Source of the DNA: CAVZVW01 sp963778845
GTDB taxonomy: Bacteria > Actinomycetota > Actinomycetes > Actinomycetales > Kineosporiaceae
Direction: 5' to 3'
DNA length: 64,000 nucleotides
Assembly: GCA_963778845.1 (NCBI GenBank)
Contig: CAVZVW010000004.1
Coordinates: 124,001-188,000 of the forward strand
Below are positions 51,052 through 60,700 of the stretch, piece after piece. Within the stretch, counting starts at the first letter, position 1, and each line of letters begins with the position of its first letter. Both the position numbers and the translations under genes were made by a program. A model generated the notes under the pieces. The model was given only the letters and a program-made list of their open reading frames with translations, was not told the DNA's origin and searched no databases.

Positions 51052-52302
51052 TCAGCCCACCGACCGCGGGACGGGGCGTGCGGACTGTGCGGCCGCGCCG
51101 CCGGCCCGTCCCGAGAGTCGCCTACCCCCGCGGGTCAACGCGTCCCCGAGCGCGGCCCGCGTCATGGCCGGCATCGGGGAGCTCGACAGCACCCGCAGCT
51201 CCTCGCGGCGTGTCGTGGCACCGTCCAGGAACCGCAGCACGCGCGCCGGGGGGTTGCGGTCGAAGAGCCGGCAGAACAGCTCGGGGCCCGGGGTGTGCCC
51301 GCGGTCGAGCGCCCGCAGCATCACGGCGTCCGCCCACCGGTGCCGCGGCGGGTAGGGCCTGGGCGGCATGGGCTCGTGCCCGCGCACCAGCGCCTCGGCG
51401 ATCGCCTGCGCCTGGCGCTGCATCGCCGAGAACGTGTAGCCGGTGGAGGGGCGTGTCGCGCCGCCGGCCGTCCCGATCCGGAAGACGCGCCCACCGGCGC
51501 GGCGCGAGTACGCGGCATCGGTCATCGGGACCGCGCCGTCCTCGATGCCGAGAACGCGGGCGGTCCGTGCGGCGCGCCCGTACCGCTGCGCCAGGTACTG
51601 CACGAGGGCGTCGTCGTAGGCGCGGGACTCCAGTCGCTGACGGGAGAGCTGGGTGTACTCGACGAGCGCGCGGCGGCGGTCGAGCGGGAGCACGTACCCG
51701 AACGCCACCCCGTGGTCGGGCTGGGGCACCGAGAAGTCCATCAGCACAGGGACGTCGGGGTCGACGACCGACCGGGCGAACTCGACCGTCCAGCCTCGGA
51801 AGTGTTGCACCCAGGCGGTCCGGGCGGCTCGGACCGGCGACGCCGGCCGCGAGTCGAAGACCCAGCGGGCCAGCAGGGTGCGGCCACCAGCCGTGACGCT
51901 CGCCGCCTCGGGTGCGTCCCGGATCGCCACTGCCGGGGCCTGCACGCGGATCACGCCGAGGTCGTCGCCGGCCTCGTCGGCCATGGCGTAGAAGTCGGGG
52001 GACGCGACCATGGCATAGCGCAATGGCGCGAGGTCGAGACGTCGCGCTGCACCGGAGCGGGCGACGAGGTCCACGTGCCGCCAGGCGCGGTGCACGACCG
52101 GGTCGAGCAGGCTGCGCCCGCCGTCCCAGAAGCACCACGTGCGGTCGGCCCCCCGGCGGTGGACCGGGTCGACGAGGGCGATCGACGGCCGCAGGGCACC
52201 GGCCGTGTCGCCCGCGGCGGCCAGGGCCGCACGCAGCTGGACGAGGAGGCTGAGCCCGGCCGCACCGGCGCCGACCACCGCGATGTCGACCGGTTCGTTC
52301 AC
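51052..52302 (-). CDS. Lycopene cyclase family protein (CrtY/CrtL type)
   Basis: 416 residues. FAD motif IAVVGAGAAGLSLLVQL at the N-terminus, RTWCFWDGG, a conserved FRGWTVEF followed by DPDVPVLMDFSV, and later GTAGGATRPSTGYTFSAMQRQA are typical of flavin-dependent lycopene beta-cyclases, which close the ends of lycopene at the membrane. No other carotenoid genes (crtE, crtB, crtI) lie in the window. GTG 52302 follows CAGGG; a longer upstream frame overlaps the GGDEF gene and is not credible. Confidence 0.85.
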   Translation of the reverse strand: MNEPVDIAVVGAGAAGLSLLVQLRAALAAAGDTAGALRPSIALVDPVHRRGADRTWCFWDGGRSLLDPVVHRAWRHVDLVARSGAARRLDLAPLRYAMVASPDFYAMADEAGDDLGVIRVQAPAVAIRDAPEAASVTAGGRTLLARWVFDSRPASPVRAARTAWVQHFRGWTVEFARSVVDPDVPVLMDFSVPQPDHGVAFGYVLPLDRRRALVEYTQLSRQRLESRAYDDALVQYLAQRYGRAARTARVLGIEDGAVPMTDAAYSRRAGGRVFRIGTAGGATRPSTGYTFSAMQRQAQAIAEALVRGHEPMPPRPYPPRHRWADAVMLRALDRGHTPGPELFCRLFDRNPPARVLRFLDGATTRREELRVLSSSPMPAMTRAALGDALTRGGRRLSGRAGGAAAQSARPVPRSVG

Positions 52303-52352
52303 GCCACCACCCTGCACCGGGGTCCCTCCGGTCCGCGCGGTGACAGGCAGAC

Positions 52353-53357
52353 TCAGCCGATCAGGCGAACGGGCGACCCGGCGGCGACGGCCGCCTGCTC
52401 GGCGACCAGCACGCGCTGCGCCGGCGCGAGACGCCGATCGGCCGGCAGTCGCACGCGACGACGGCGACGTTTGGCGGCGAACATCGCGGCGTCGGCCCGG
52501 TGCACGAGTGTCGGCCCCGTGTCGCCTTCCCGGCTGAGCACCGCGCCGATGCTCGCCCCGAGGGCCACGGGGGTGCCGTCCACCCACATCGGCGGCTGCA
52601 GACCCGCACGTACCCGGCGCACGACCTCCGCCAGCGCCGCCTCGGTGCTGACGTTCTCGACGAGGAGCAGGAACTCGTCCCCCCCGAGGCGTGCAGCCGT
52701 GTCGCCGGCGCGCAGAACGCCCAGCAGGCGCCTGGCGACGCCGATGAGGAGGGCGTCGCCCGCCGAGTGTCCGAGGGAGTCGTTGACGGCCTTGAAGTCG
52801 TCCAGGTCCAGGTAGAGGACGCCGACCGGCAGCCCGCAGCGGGCGGCTCCCGCCAGCGCGACGTCCAGCCGCTCGGTCAGCAGCAACCGGTTCGCCAGTC
52901 CGGTGAGCCCGTCGTAGTGCGCGAGCCGGGCGAGGCGTTCGCGCTCCTGGTGTCGCAGAGTCGTGTCATGCACATGGGTGAGCAGGTACTCGCCGTCTCC
53001 CAGGCCGATGCGCACCGTGGTGACCGAGGCCCACCGGGGGCGCGCGCCCGCCAGGCGCACGTCGGCGCGCGCCACGTCGTCGCGGCCGTGGACGACGTCG
53101 CGCAGCGCGGCCACCCAGGCGCCGTCGGGGTCGACGGCGAGAGCGGCGAGGGTGTCGGTGCCGAGGTCGAGCCCCGCGCCGTCGGTCAGCTCCCGCAGAG
53201 CCCGGTTGACGTCGACGAAACGCCCATCGAGGGTGCACAGGGCGAGGCCGACCGGGGAGAGCTCGAACAGGGCCCGGAACCTCTGGTCGGCGTCACGGGC
53301 CGGGTCGGCGGGCGGGCGTGACGGCGAGGACGCCTGCCGGCGGGTCCTGGACCGCAC
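52353..53357 (-). CDS. PAS-GGDEF diguanylate cyclase
   Basis: 334 residues. A PAS domain (about 25-140, RFRALFELSPVGLALCTLDGRFVDVNRALRELTD) is followed by a GGDEF domain (about 145-305) with the intact active-site motif GGDEF (225-229) and the RxxD inhibitory site (216-219) five residues before it. It should make cyclic di-GMP and be product-inhibited. There is no membrane segment and no EAL domain. The GTG start follows GGAGGGAGGAG. The PAS ligand is unknown. Confidence 0.92.
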   Translation of the reverse strand: MRSRTRRQASSPSRPPADPARDADQRFRALFELSPVGLALCTLDGRFVDVNRALRELTDGAGLDLGTDTLAALAVDPDGAWVAALRDVVHGRDDVARADVRLAGARPRWASVTTVRIGLGDGEYLLTHVHDTTLRHQERERLARLAHYDGLTGLANRLLLTERLDVALAGAARCGLPVGVLYLDLDDFKAVNDSLGHSAGDALLIGVARRLLGVLRAGDTAARLGGDEFLLLVENVSTEAALAEVVRRVRAGLQPPMWVDGTPVALGASIGAVLSREGDTGPTLVHRADAAMFAAKRRRRRVRLPADRRLAPAQRVLVAEQAAVAAGSPVRLIG

Positions 53358-53492
53358 AGCACTCCTCCCTCCTGTCTCCCACCCTGCCGTGAGTAGTCAG
53401 TCCATCGCTGACAGTAGTCAATCTAGCGAACCACCCCCGCACTCGCGCCGGGCGACACTGCGCCGACCGGGTGACGTGGCTGGCGGTCCGAC

Positions 53493-55145
53493 TCACGTGA
53501 CCGCACTCAGGTTGAGCACGCTCAGCCGAACCGCCTGCCCCGGCCGCAGCTGCGCGGCCACGTCGGCGTCGGGCTCCAGCAGGCAGGCGAGCACGGGGTA
53601 ACCGCCGGTGACGGGATGATCGGCCATGAAGATCACCGGTTGCCCCGACGGTGGCATCTGCACCGCTCCTCGCACCAGCCCCTCGCTCGGGCCGACGAAG
53701 TCTGCAGCAGCCTGGGCCAGTGGCCCCACAAGCAGGGCCGGCGACGGCCCTGACAGACGCAGCCCGACCCGGTCACTGTCGGGGGAGACGGTCCAGACGA
53801 CGCCCTCGAGCGCCCCCGCGCGCTGGGGAGTCCGCGGGCCGGGGACGGCGCGCAGCACCACCGGGCCTGCCCCGGCCTCGCGCGCCGGGGCGGCGTCCAC
53901 GAGCGGCCAGCCGTCGACGTCCTCACCCACCGGAACCCAGCCACCGGAGGCGACCTGCGGGGGCCCGAGCCCAGCGAGGGTGTCGGTGGCCCGGGACCCC
54001 AGCACCTCGGCGACGGCCACGCCGCCGCGTACCCCCAGGTAGGCCCGCACCCCCGCGGTGGCCTGCCCCACCGCGAGGACGGCACCGTCGGCCAGGTGCA
54101 GCACAGCGTTGCGCGGGCTCGCCCGTCCGTCGACCAGCAGCGGGCACGCCGCACCCGTGACACACACGGTGAGGGCACCCGTCGCCATCGCCTCGAACCC
54201 GCCCAGGGTGATCTCCAGGGCCGCAGCCCTCTCGCGGTTGCCGACGAGCCGGTTGGCCAGCCGGAACGAGGCTCGGTCGGCCGCGCCCGAGGCCGTCACC
54301 CCGATGCTGCCCAGGCCCGGCCGACCCAGGTCCTGCACGGTCGTGAGCGGCCCGGCCCGCACCACCCGCAGCCCTCTCACCCCCACCACGGGCTCAGGGG
54401 GACGCTTCTGGTCGCGCGAGCCCGACGTGCCCGACCGGAGTCCCCGCACCGCCTTGGGCGCCACCGACACGAACTGCACGCACACCCCGGGGCGCAGCAG
54501 AGCGGGCGGGGCGGCGGCGACGTCCCACAGCGGCAACCCGGTCCGCCCGATGATCTGCCACCCGCCGGGCGAGGCCCGCGGGTACACCCCCGAGTACGCC
54601 CCTGCCAGCCCCACAGCGCCGGCCGGCACGCGCACCCGGGGGACCGCGCGCCTCGGCACCCCGAGCAGCCGAGGGTCCCCGCCGACCAGGTAGGCGAACC
54701 CCGGGGCGAAGCCCGAGAAGGCCACGGTCCACAGGCGCCCGGTGTGCGCGCGCACGACCTCGGCCTGGTCGAGGCCGGTGACGGCGGCGACCTCGGCGAG
54801 GTCCTCGCCGTCGTACACGACCGGCACCTCGACCGTGACGCCCGCGCGGGCTCCCGAGGCGAGCGACCGGACACCGCGGACCCAGGCGGCCACGGCAGCC
54901 ACGGTGGTTCGGGACGTGTCGATCCGGACCAGCACGCTCGTCTGCGCCGGCACCAGGTCGATCACGCCGTCGGGGCGCTCGAGCTCCAGAGCCGCACACA
55001 GGGCGAGCGTGGCGAGCGCCCTCTCGGCCGAGCCCCACGGCCCCTCGGCCGAGCCCCACGGCCCCTCGGCCGAGCCCCGCGGCTCCACGAGCAGAGCCGC
55101 CTCGCCGAGGGCGAGGACCCGCGGCCCGTCTGCGGGGCTGTCCAC
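53493..55145 (-). CDS. pxpBC: 5-Oxoprolinase subunits B and C, fused (KipI-KipA)
   Basis: 550 residues. The N-terminal half is PxpB (VYDGEDLAEVAAVTGLDQAEVVRAHT, then AFSGFAPGFAYLVGGDPRL and RTPVPAGAVGLAG-like sequence), and from about residue 255 comes PxpC (VVRAGPLTTVQDLGRPGLGSIGVTASGAADRASFRLANRLVGN and so on). Fusion of these subunits is known in other bacteria. With PxpA it hydrolyses 5-oxoproline to glutamate using ATP. Near residue 25 there is an in-frame GSAEGPW repeat encoded by 21-bp tandem units at about 55022-55084. It begins 15 bases after pxpA. Confidence 0.92.
   Translation of the reverse strand: MDSPADGPRVLALGEAALLVEPRGSAEGPWGSAEGPWGSAERALATLALCAALELERPDGVIDLVPAQTSVLVRIDTSRTTVAAVAAWVRGVRSLASGARAGVTVEVPVVYDGEDLAEVAAVTGLDQAEVVRAHTGRLWTVAFSGFAPGFAYLVGGDPRLLGVPRRAVPRVRVPAGAVGLAGAYSGVYPRASPGGWQIIGRTGLPLWDVAAAPPALLRPGVCVQFVSVAPKAVRGLRSGTSGSRDQKRPPEPVVGVRGLRVVRAGPLTTVQDLGRPGLGSIGVTASGAADRASFRLANRLVGNRERAAALEITLGGFEAMATGALTVCVTGAACPLLVDGRASPRNAVLHLADGAVLAVGQATAGVRAYLGVRGGVAVAEVLGSRATDTLAGLGPPQVASGGWVPVGEDVDGWPLVDAAPAREAGAGPVVLRAVPGPRTPQRAGALEGVVWTVSPDSDRVGLRLSGPSPALLVGPLAQAAADFVGPSEGLVRGAVQMPPSGQPVIFMADHPVTGGYPVLACLLEPDADVAAQLRPGQAVRLSVLNLSAVT
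55022..55084. repeat. 21-bp in-frame tandem repeat within pxpBC
   Basis: Three units of TCGGCCGAGCCCCACGGCCCC (the last slightly changed) encode the repeated GSAEGPW in the N-terminal part of PxpB. The frame is kept, and the insertion lies in a loop before the conserved domain. Probably a replication-slippage product. Confidence 0.8.
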
Positions 55146-55160
55146 GAGCCGACGCCGTCC

Positions 55161-55928
55161 TCAGGAAGGGGCGAACGCCGCGACCTGCACGCCGGCGGCC
55201 AGCAGCGCGGCCCGAACCGCCGCGGCCAACCCGGCCGCCCCAGGGGTGTCGCCGTGGACGCACACCGACTCCGGCCGCACCGCGACGGTCGTCCCGTCGA
55301 CCGCCTCGACCGTCCCGTCGACCACCATGCGCACCGCTCGCGCGGCCACCTCGGCCGGGTCGGTGACCAGCGCACCGTCGTGCGAGCGCGACACCAGGTT
55401 GCCGTCACGGGTGTAGGCACGGTCGGCGAACGCCTCGGGAACCGGGCGAAGGCCGGCCTCGCGCGCGGCCTCGAGCAGGGCCGAGCCGGGCAGGCCGAGC
55501 ACCGGGAGGGCCGACCCGTGGTCCACGACCGCGGCCACTACCGCGGCAGCCTGCTCGAGGTGCCCCACGACCGCGGAGTAGAGCGCCCCGTGCGGCTTCA
55601 CGTACCGCACGTGGGTGCCCGCGGCGCGGGCGAACGCCTCCAGGGCGCCGAGCTGGTAGAGGACGTCGTCGCGCAGGTCGTCGGGGGCGACGTCGATGAA
55701 CCGGCGCCCGAACCCCGCAAGGTCGGCGTAGGACACCTGCGCCCCGATCGCCACCCCCCGCTCGGCCGCCAACGTGCAGGTGCGCCGCACCGTCGCCGGG
55801 TCCCCCGCGTGGAAGCCGCACGCCACGTTGGCGCTCGTGACCTGGGCGAGGACGGCCGCGTCGTCCCCGAGCGTCCACCGCCCGAACGACTCGCCGACGT
55901 CGGCGTTGAGATCCACGAGAGTGGTCAC
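55161..55928 (-). CDS. pxpA: 5-Oxoprolinase subunit A (LamB/YcsF family)
   Basis: 255 residues, normal length for PxpA. LVDLNADVGESFGRWTLGDDAAVLAQVTSANVACGFHAGDP at the N-terminus, VRYVKPHGALYSAVV, and VCVHGDTPGA near the end are diagnostic. It works with PxpB and PxpC on 5-oxoproline, a by-product of glutamine and glutamyl peptides. GTG 55928 is preferred; ATG 55937 is nearly as good. The gene is divergent from dcd. Confidence 0.94.
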   Translation of the reverse strand: MTTLVDLNADVGESFGRWTLGDDAAVLAQVTSANVACGFHAGDPATVRRTCTLAAERGVAIGAQVSYADLAGFGRRFIDVAPDDLRDDVLYQLGALEAFARAAGTHVRYVKPHGALYSAVVGHLEQAAAVVAAVVDHGSALPVLGLPGSALLEAAREAGLRPVPEAFADRAYTRDGNLVSRSHDGALVTDPAEVAARAVRMVVDGTVEAVDGTTVAVRPESVCVHGDTPGAAGLAAAVRAALLAAGVQVAAFAPS

Positions 55929-55994
55929 GCACCCCATCCTGCCCCCATCGACGCCGCCCCGTCGGCCCATCCGACGAGCGGATACCGTGGGGCC

Positions 55995-56567
55995 GTGCTC
56001 CTCTCCGACCGAGATATCCGGGCCGAGCTCGAGAGCGGCCGCGTGGTTCTGGACCCCTACGACGCGGCCATGATCCAGCCGTCGAGCGTCGACGTGCGCA
56101 TCGACCGCTACTTCCGGCTCTTCGACAACCACAAGTACCCGGTGATCGACCCGGCCCTGGAGCAGTCCGAGCTCACCCGGCTGGTGGAGGTGGACCACGA
56201 CGAGGCGTTCGTGCTGCACCCGGGGGAGTTCGTGCTCGCCTCGACCTACGAGATCGTGACCTTGCCGGACGACGTCGCCGCCAGGCTGGAGGGCAAGTCC
56301 AGCCTCGGACGCCTGGGGCTCCTCACGCACTCCACCGCGGGGTTCATCGACCCCGGGTTCTCCGGGCACGTGACGCTGGAGCTGTCGAACGTCGCCACAC
56401 TGCCGATCAAGCTGTGGCCGGGCATGAAGATCGGTCAGCTCTGCTTCTTCCGGCTCTCCAGCGCCGCGGAGCACCCGTACGGCTCGGGGTCCGGGGCGCG
56501 CTACCAGGGCCAGCGGGGTCCGACCGCCAGCCGCTCGTACCTCTCCTTCCACCGCGCGAAGGTGTGA
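55995..56567 (+). CDS. dcd: dCTP deaminase
   Basis: 190 residues. MLLSDRDIRAELESGRVVLDPYD (GTG start), IQPSSVDVRIDRYFRLF, EGKSSLGRLGLLTHSTAGFIDPGFSGHVTLELSN with the catalytic Glu and the nucleotide-binding Arg/Ser, and GSGARYQGQRGPTASR at the end are all typical. In actinobacteria the protein is often bifunctional and gives dUMP directly from dCTP; the sequence alone does not settle this. GATACCGT lies only a few bases before the GTG and may be the -10 of a leaderless transcript. Confidence 0.94.
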   Translation: MLLSDRDIRAELESGRVVLDPYDAAMIQPSSVDVRIDRYFRLFDNHKYPVIDPALEQSELTRLVEVDHDEAFVLHPGEFVLASTYEIVTLPDDVAARLEGKSSLGRLGLLTHSTAGFIDPGFSGHVTLELSNVATLPIKLWPGMKIGQLCFFRLSSAAEHPYGSGSGARYQGQRGPTASRSYLSFHRAKV

Positions 56568-56569
56568 CG

Positions 56570-57685
56570 GTGGCGGGCATCGGCGGCTGGCTGCGCCGGC
56601 TCGCTGCCGGCAGCAGCGGCGACCTCGCCGCCCGCGGCCCCGTCGGCGGCGCCTCCCCGGGGGGCTCCTCCGACGTCACAGGCCTCGGTGCCGGTCTGCG
56701 CGGCCTCGCCGACCAGCACCTGCTTCTGGTGCCCACCACCGTGCACATCGAGGACGTCGACGCCGTGCTCCGCGCTCGCATGCCCCGCTGCAGCCTGGCC
56801 CGGACGGGCGAAGCCAGGCTCGGCAGGCACAGCCGCCTCACGGGCCCGTACGAGCTGTCGATGGAGGACGCCGTCGACGCCGCGGTCCCCATGCCGTGGA
56901 CGCTCGCGTACGCCCTGGAGTCCCCGGTCGAACGGGAGGACCCGCCGATCCCGGGCATGGACGACCGGGACGGCTTCGCCTTCGCGTTCCCGCAGGGGCT
57001 TCCCTGGCGCGAGGAAGGCCGGGGCCTGCATCTGCTCGTGAGCATGGCCCGCCGGCTGGGCGGGGCCGTACGGGCGGCGGGCAGCCTCGAGATCATCCAG
57101 CCCGACCCCGACCGCGCGGTGGACTACCTCGTGCACGCCGCCTTCTGGGTCGACCCACAGACGCTGCTCGGGGTCGTCGCGCGCCACCTGCCGACGGCAC
57201 GGCTGGCCGTCGAGGGTGAGGACTGGGCCGGCCCCGACGAGGCCGCCTACACCGGGGCAGCGGTCGCCGCGGACACCGCGGACGACCCGATCCGCAGCGC
57301 CGACCTTGCGGCCCTGCACGCGCGGGCCGACGCCGCCGACGTGCGGGCCATGGCCACCGGGGAGGTGCTGGACGCCTACGCGGTGGTGGGCGAGGTGAGC
57401 GGTGGGGCAGACGGCGCCGTCGAGGTGCTCGTGCACCTCGGCGAGCCGGACGAACCCGCCGTCGCGGAGGAGGAGTGGGCCGGGTCGGTCTTCGTCACCT
57501 ACGAGATCCGGTGGGCCTGCCCGGATCCCGGCGAGCGCGAGCAGCGTCAGCCCTCCCCTCACTTCCTCGCGGCGCGGGCGCGCGTCGGGCCCGTCGTCCG
57601 CGGGGTCGCCCATGCGGTGGTCGAGGCGACGTCCGGCGTCGTCACCGACGAGGACGGGTTCTGGGTCGACCGCTACGAGCTGTGA
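56570..57685 (+). CDS. Hypothetical protein coupled to dcd
   Basis: 371 residues, starting with GTG two bases after the dcd stop. It has no signal peptide, membrane segment or motif that I recognise. The middle contains FAFAFPQGLPWREEGRGLHLLVSMARRLGGAVRAAGSLEIIQPDPDRAVDYLVHAAFWVDPQTLL, and the end FVTYEIRWACPDPGEREQRQPSPHFLAARARVGP. The composition is globular and acidic. Two weakly alike halves (LRGLADQHLLLV and later VTYEIRW regions) are not convincing as a duplication. Close coupling to a nucleotide enzyme is the only clue to its role. Confidence 0.75.
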   Translation: MAGIGGWLRRLAAGSSGDLAARGPVGGASPGGSSDVTGLGAGLRGLADQHLLLVPTTVHIEDVDAVLRARMPRCSLARTGEARLGRHSRLTGPYELSMEDAVDAAVPMPWTLAYALESPVEREDPPIPGMDDRDGFAFAFPQGLPWREEGRGLHLLVSMARRLGGAVRAAGSLEIIQPDPDRAVDYLVHAAFWVDPQTLLGVVARHLPTARLAVEGEDWAGPDEAAYTGAAVAADTADDPIRSADLAALHARADAADVRAMATGEVLDAYAVVGEVSGGADGAVEVLVHLGEPDEPAVAEEEWAGSVFVTYEIRWACPDPGEREQRQPSPHFLAARARVGPVVRGVAHAVVEATSGVVTDEDGFWVDRYEL

Positions 57686-57700
57686 CCCCCCCGGTTCTGG

Positions 57701-60700
57701 TCAGGCCCGCGACATCCCCACCTCGACCGCCTCGATCAGCCGCGGGCGAAGCTCGTGCGCGGCGATGACGGCGTCGACCGAGCCCATCCGCACCGCCCGG
57801 TCGATGCTGTGCACCGCGTCGAACTCCGCAGCCACCTCACCGAGCTTCTCCGAGCGCACGGCGGCGCGCAGCTCGGCCAGCTCGGTGGCCAGGTGGGCGC
57901 GCTCCAGCTCGCCGGCCTCGGCCAGGCGCTGCTCGACGGCGCGCACCCGCGGGTCGGCGGCCGTGCGGTTGTCGACCTCTCCGCTGAAGACCACCGCAGC
58001 GGCCGGGGCGCCACCGATGACCGACGCGTAGGAGCCCTCCACGGCCAGCACCTGCATGTTGTCGTGCAGCGCCTTGGAGAACACGACGAACGCGCCGCCG
58101 TGGTACCGCGACACCACGCAGAACACCACAGGACCGTCGAAGTTGACCACTGCGCGGCCGATCTCGGCGCCGTACTCCAGCTGCAGCGTGCGCATCGACT
58201 CCGGTGACCCGTCGAAGCCGGACAGGTTCGCCAGCACGACGAGCGGCCGGTTGCCGCTCGCGGTGTTCACGGCCCGGGCCGTCTTCTTCGACGAGCGGGG
58301 GAACAGCGTTCCGGCCGTCCAGGAGTCGGGCCCGTCGCTGGGCCAGAACCCCCGGCGGGCAACGGGTCTGGACTCGATGCCGAGCAGCAGCACCGGGTGC
58401 CCGCCGAGGTGGGCGTCCAGCACGACGGAGGTCTCGGCGTCGGCCATGCCGGACCACCGCTCCAGCACGGGGTGGTCGGCGTCGACGGCCGCACGCATGA
58501 CGGTACGGATGTCGAAGGCCTTCTTCCGCTCCGGGTTGGTGTCGGTCGAGAAGATGTCGCCGACCGTGCGGAAGTCGCTGTCCGGCACGTCGTGCGGGTA
58601 GTCGCGCACGTCGCGGTCCCGGGGGTCGGCCGTCTCGGCCTTGCGGGGGAAGCGTTCCCCGGGGGCCACGTAGGCGTGGTCGTAGTGCTGGAAGAGGACG
58701 TCGACCGCCGCGGCCAGGTCGCCCGCCCAGTACTGCGCCTGCCCGTTCGGGCCCATCACCCGGTCGTAGCCGCCGATGCCGAAGTTGTCCTCCGCGGAGA
58801 CGCCACCGGAGTAGTCGAGGGACTGCTTGCCGGTGAGCACCATGGCGCTGTCGGGGGTCATGACGAGGATGCCCTTGGTGTGCATGAGCATCGTGGCCTC
58901 GGCGTTCCAGTAGGGCTGCGCCCCCACGTTGATGCCGGCGACGATCACGTTGATCTCCCCGCCGGCCTGGGTGAACTCGATGATGCGGCGCAGCGCCCGC
59001 GCCACCCAGTCCATGTTCTCCGTGCCGGACTCCATCGAGATGCGGGCACCGGCGGAGAGGGCGAACCACTCGACGGGCAGGCCGAGGCGCTCGGCCAGGT
59101 CGAGGGCGGCGCACACCCGGGCACACTCCCCCTCGGCCACCGCGCCCAGAGCCTTGGTCGGGTCGCCCATCAGCACGACACGAGCGACCCCCTCGGGGTA
59201 GCGCTGCGTCCGGGTGCGCGCGACGCCGACGACGAGGCCGGTCTTGTTGCGCCCCGGCGGCCGAGTGACCGGCGCGAGGGCGCCGTCCTCGGCCAGGTCG
59301 TACTCGACGAACTCGCCGTCGTCGCCGGTGAGCATCGGGATGAGCTCGTAGGGGTACACCGTCCCCCGGCGGCGTGAGCGCAGCACCTTCTGCGCGTAGT
59401 CGTCGAGCGGGGCGAGGCGCTCGGTCGGCGGGCCGCTCACGCTGGTGACGACGCCGGCGCCGGGCTGGTAGGAGAAGCGCGCCGCGGCCTCGACGACGCC
59501 GCCGCGAGGCAGCGCGATGCGACCTTGCGCCAGCACCTCCTCCACGCCGGCGCCGACGGTCAGCGGTGCGATCGTGCGGCGCAGCGCGGTGAGCTCCTCG
59601 ACCGGGGCGTGGATCGTCGGCCAGATGTAGAGCCAGACGTGGTTCATGTCCAGGCGGACGCCGCCCGGCCGTGCCCCGCGGGCCCTGCGGATGGCGTCGA
59701 GGCAGCCGGCGATGGCCCGCTCGGCCTGCGGCAGCGAGGACACATGGCCCGCGGCATCGCGTACCACGGTGAGCTCGCGCACCTGCGCGATCGCCACCAG
59801 CCGCTGGTCGGAGGCGTTCTCCGGCGCGACGCAGTGGTAGAGCACCACGCCCTCCGGCGCCTCGAGGCGGGTGAGCTCGAACTCGCGCAGCCGCCACAGG
59901 TCCAGGCGCCTGCCGACCATGGGGTGCATGCCGCGGACGAGCTCGTCCTCGACCACCCCCTCCGGTCCGGGCCGGAACGTGTACTGCTGCAGCTGGGCGC
60001 CGTCCTGCGAGCTGACGGCGATCGCGACCCTCCGCACCCGGCGGGCGAAGTCCAGGCCGTCGAGCAGCCGGCGCAGGGCGGGGACGCACGCCTCCGGGCT
60101 GGCCGGGGCGTCGTGCCACGCGAGGTAGAGGTCGACGACGGGCTGCCATCCCGGCGGGGCGGCGTCCACCTGCTGCTCGATGGCGGCCCCGGCACCGGCG
60201 ATCTCCGCCATCCTCGCCACGGTCGACACGAGATGCGTGGGCCTCTCGTCGAGGGTGTAGTCGGCCGTCACGAACGGGCGGCCGTCCACCGCGAAGTCGC
60301 GCACGTCGTGCAGCGTGTGCTCGCGGTAGTGGCGCCGGGCCAGCACCTCCAGAAGGGGCTCCCGCTGCGGAAGGCCGTCGGAGATCCGCTCGCCGAGGAA
60401 CCTCGCGAGCGGCTCCGGGCTCGCCACGAGCGACTCGACACGAGCCTCGTAGTCGGCGGCGTCCGGGTTGGCGGACAGGTAGGCCAGCTGGGCGCGCACG
60501 TGCCCGTAGGCGGCCTCGCGGGCGACGTCGACGACAGGGGCGTCGAACCACCGGAACCGCGTGCTGCGGGCAAGGTCGCCGACCACCGGGTAGCGCAGCT
60601 GCGTGGCCACGACGAGGCGGTCGAGGACGACGCGGGCGGACTCCGCGAGGGCGGCCGACGGGGGGTCCTCACGCATCCACCGCTCGAGGACGCTCGTGAC

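Noticed and set aside
51052..52302. Carotenoid biosynthesis gene cluster
   Set aside because: Only the cyclase is present; neighbours are a VOC protein and a GGDEF protein.
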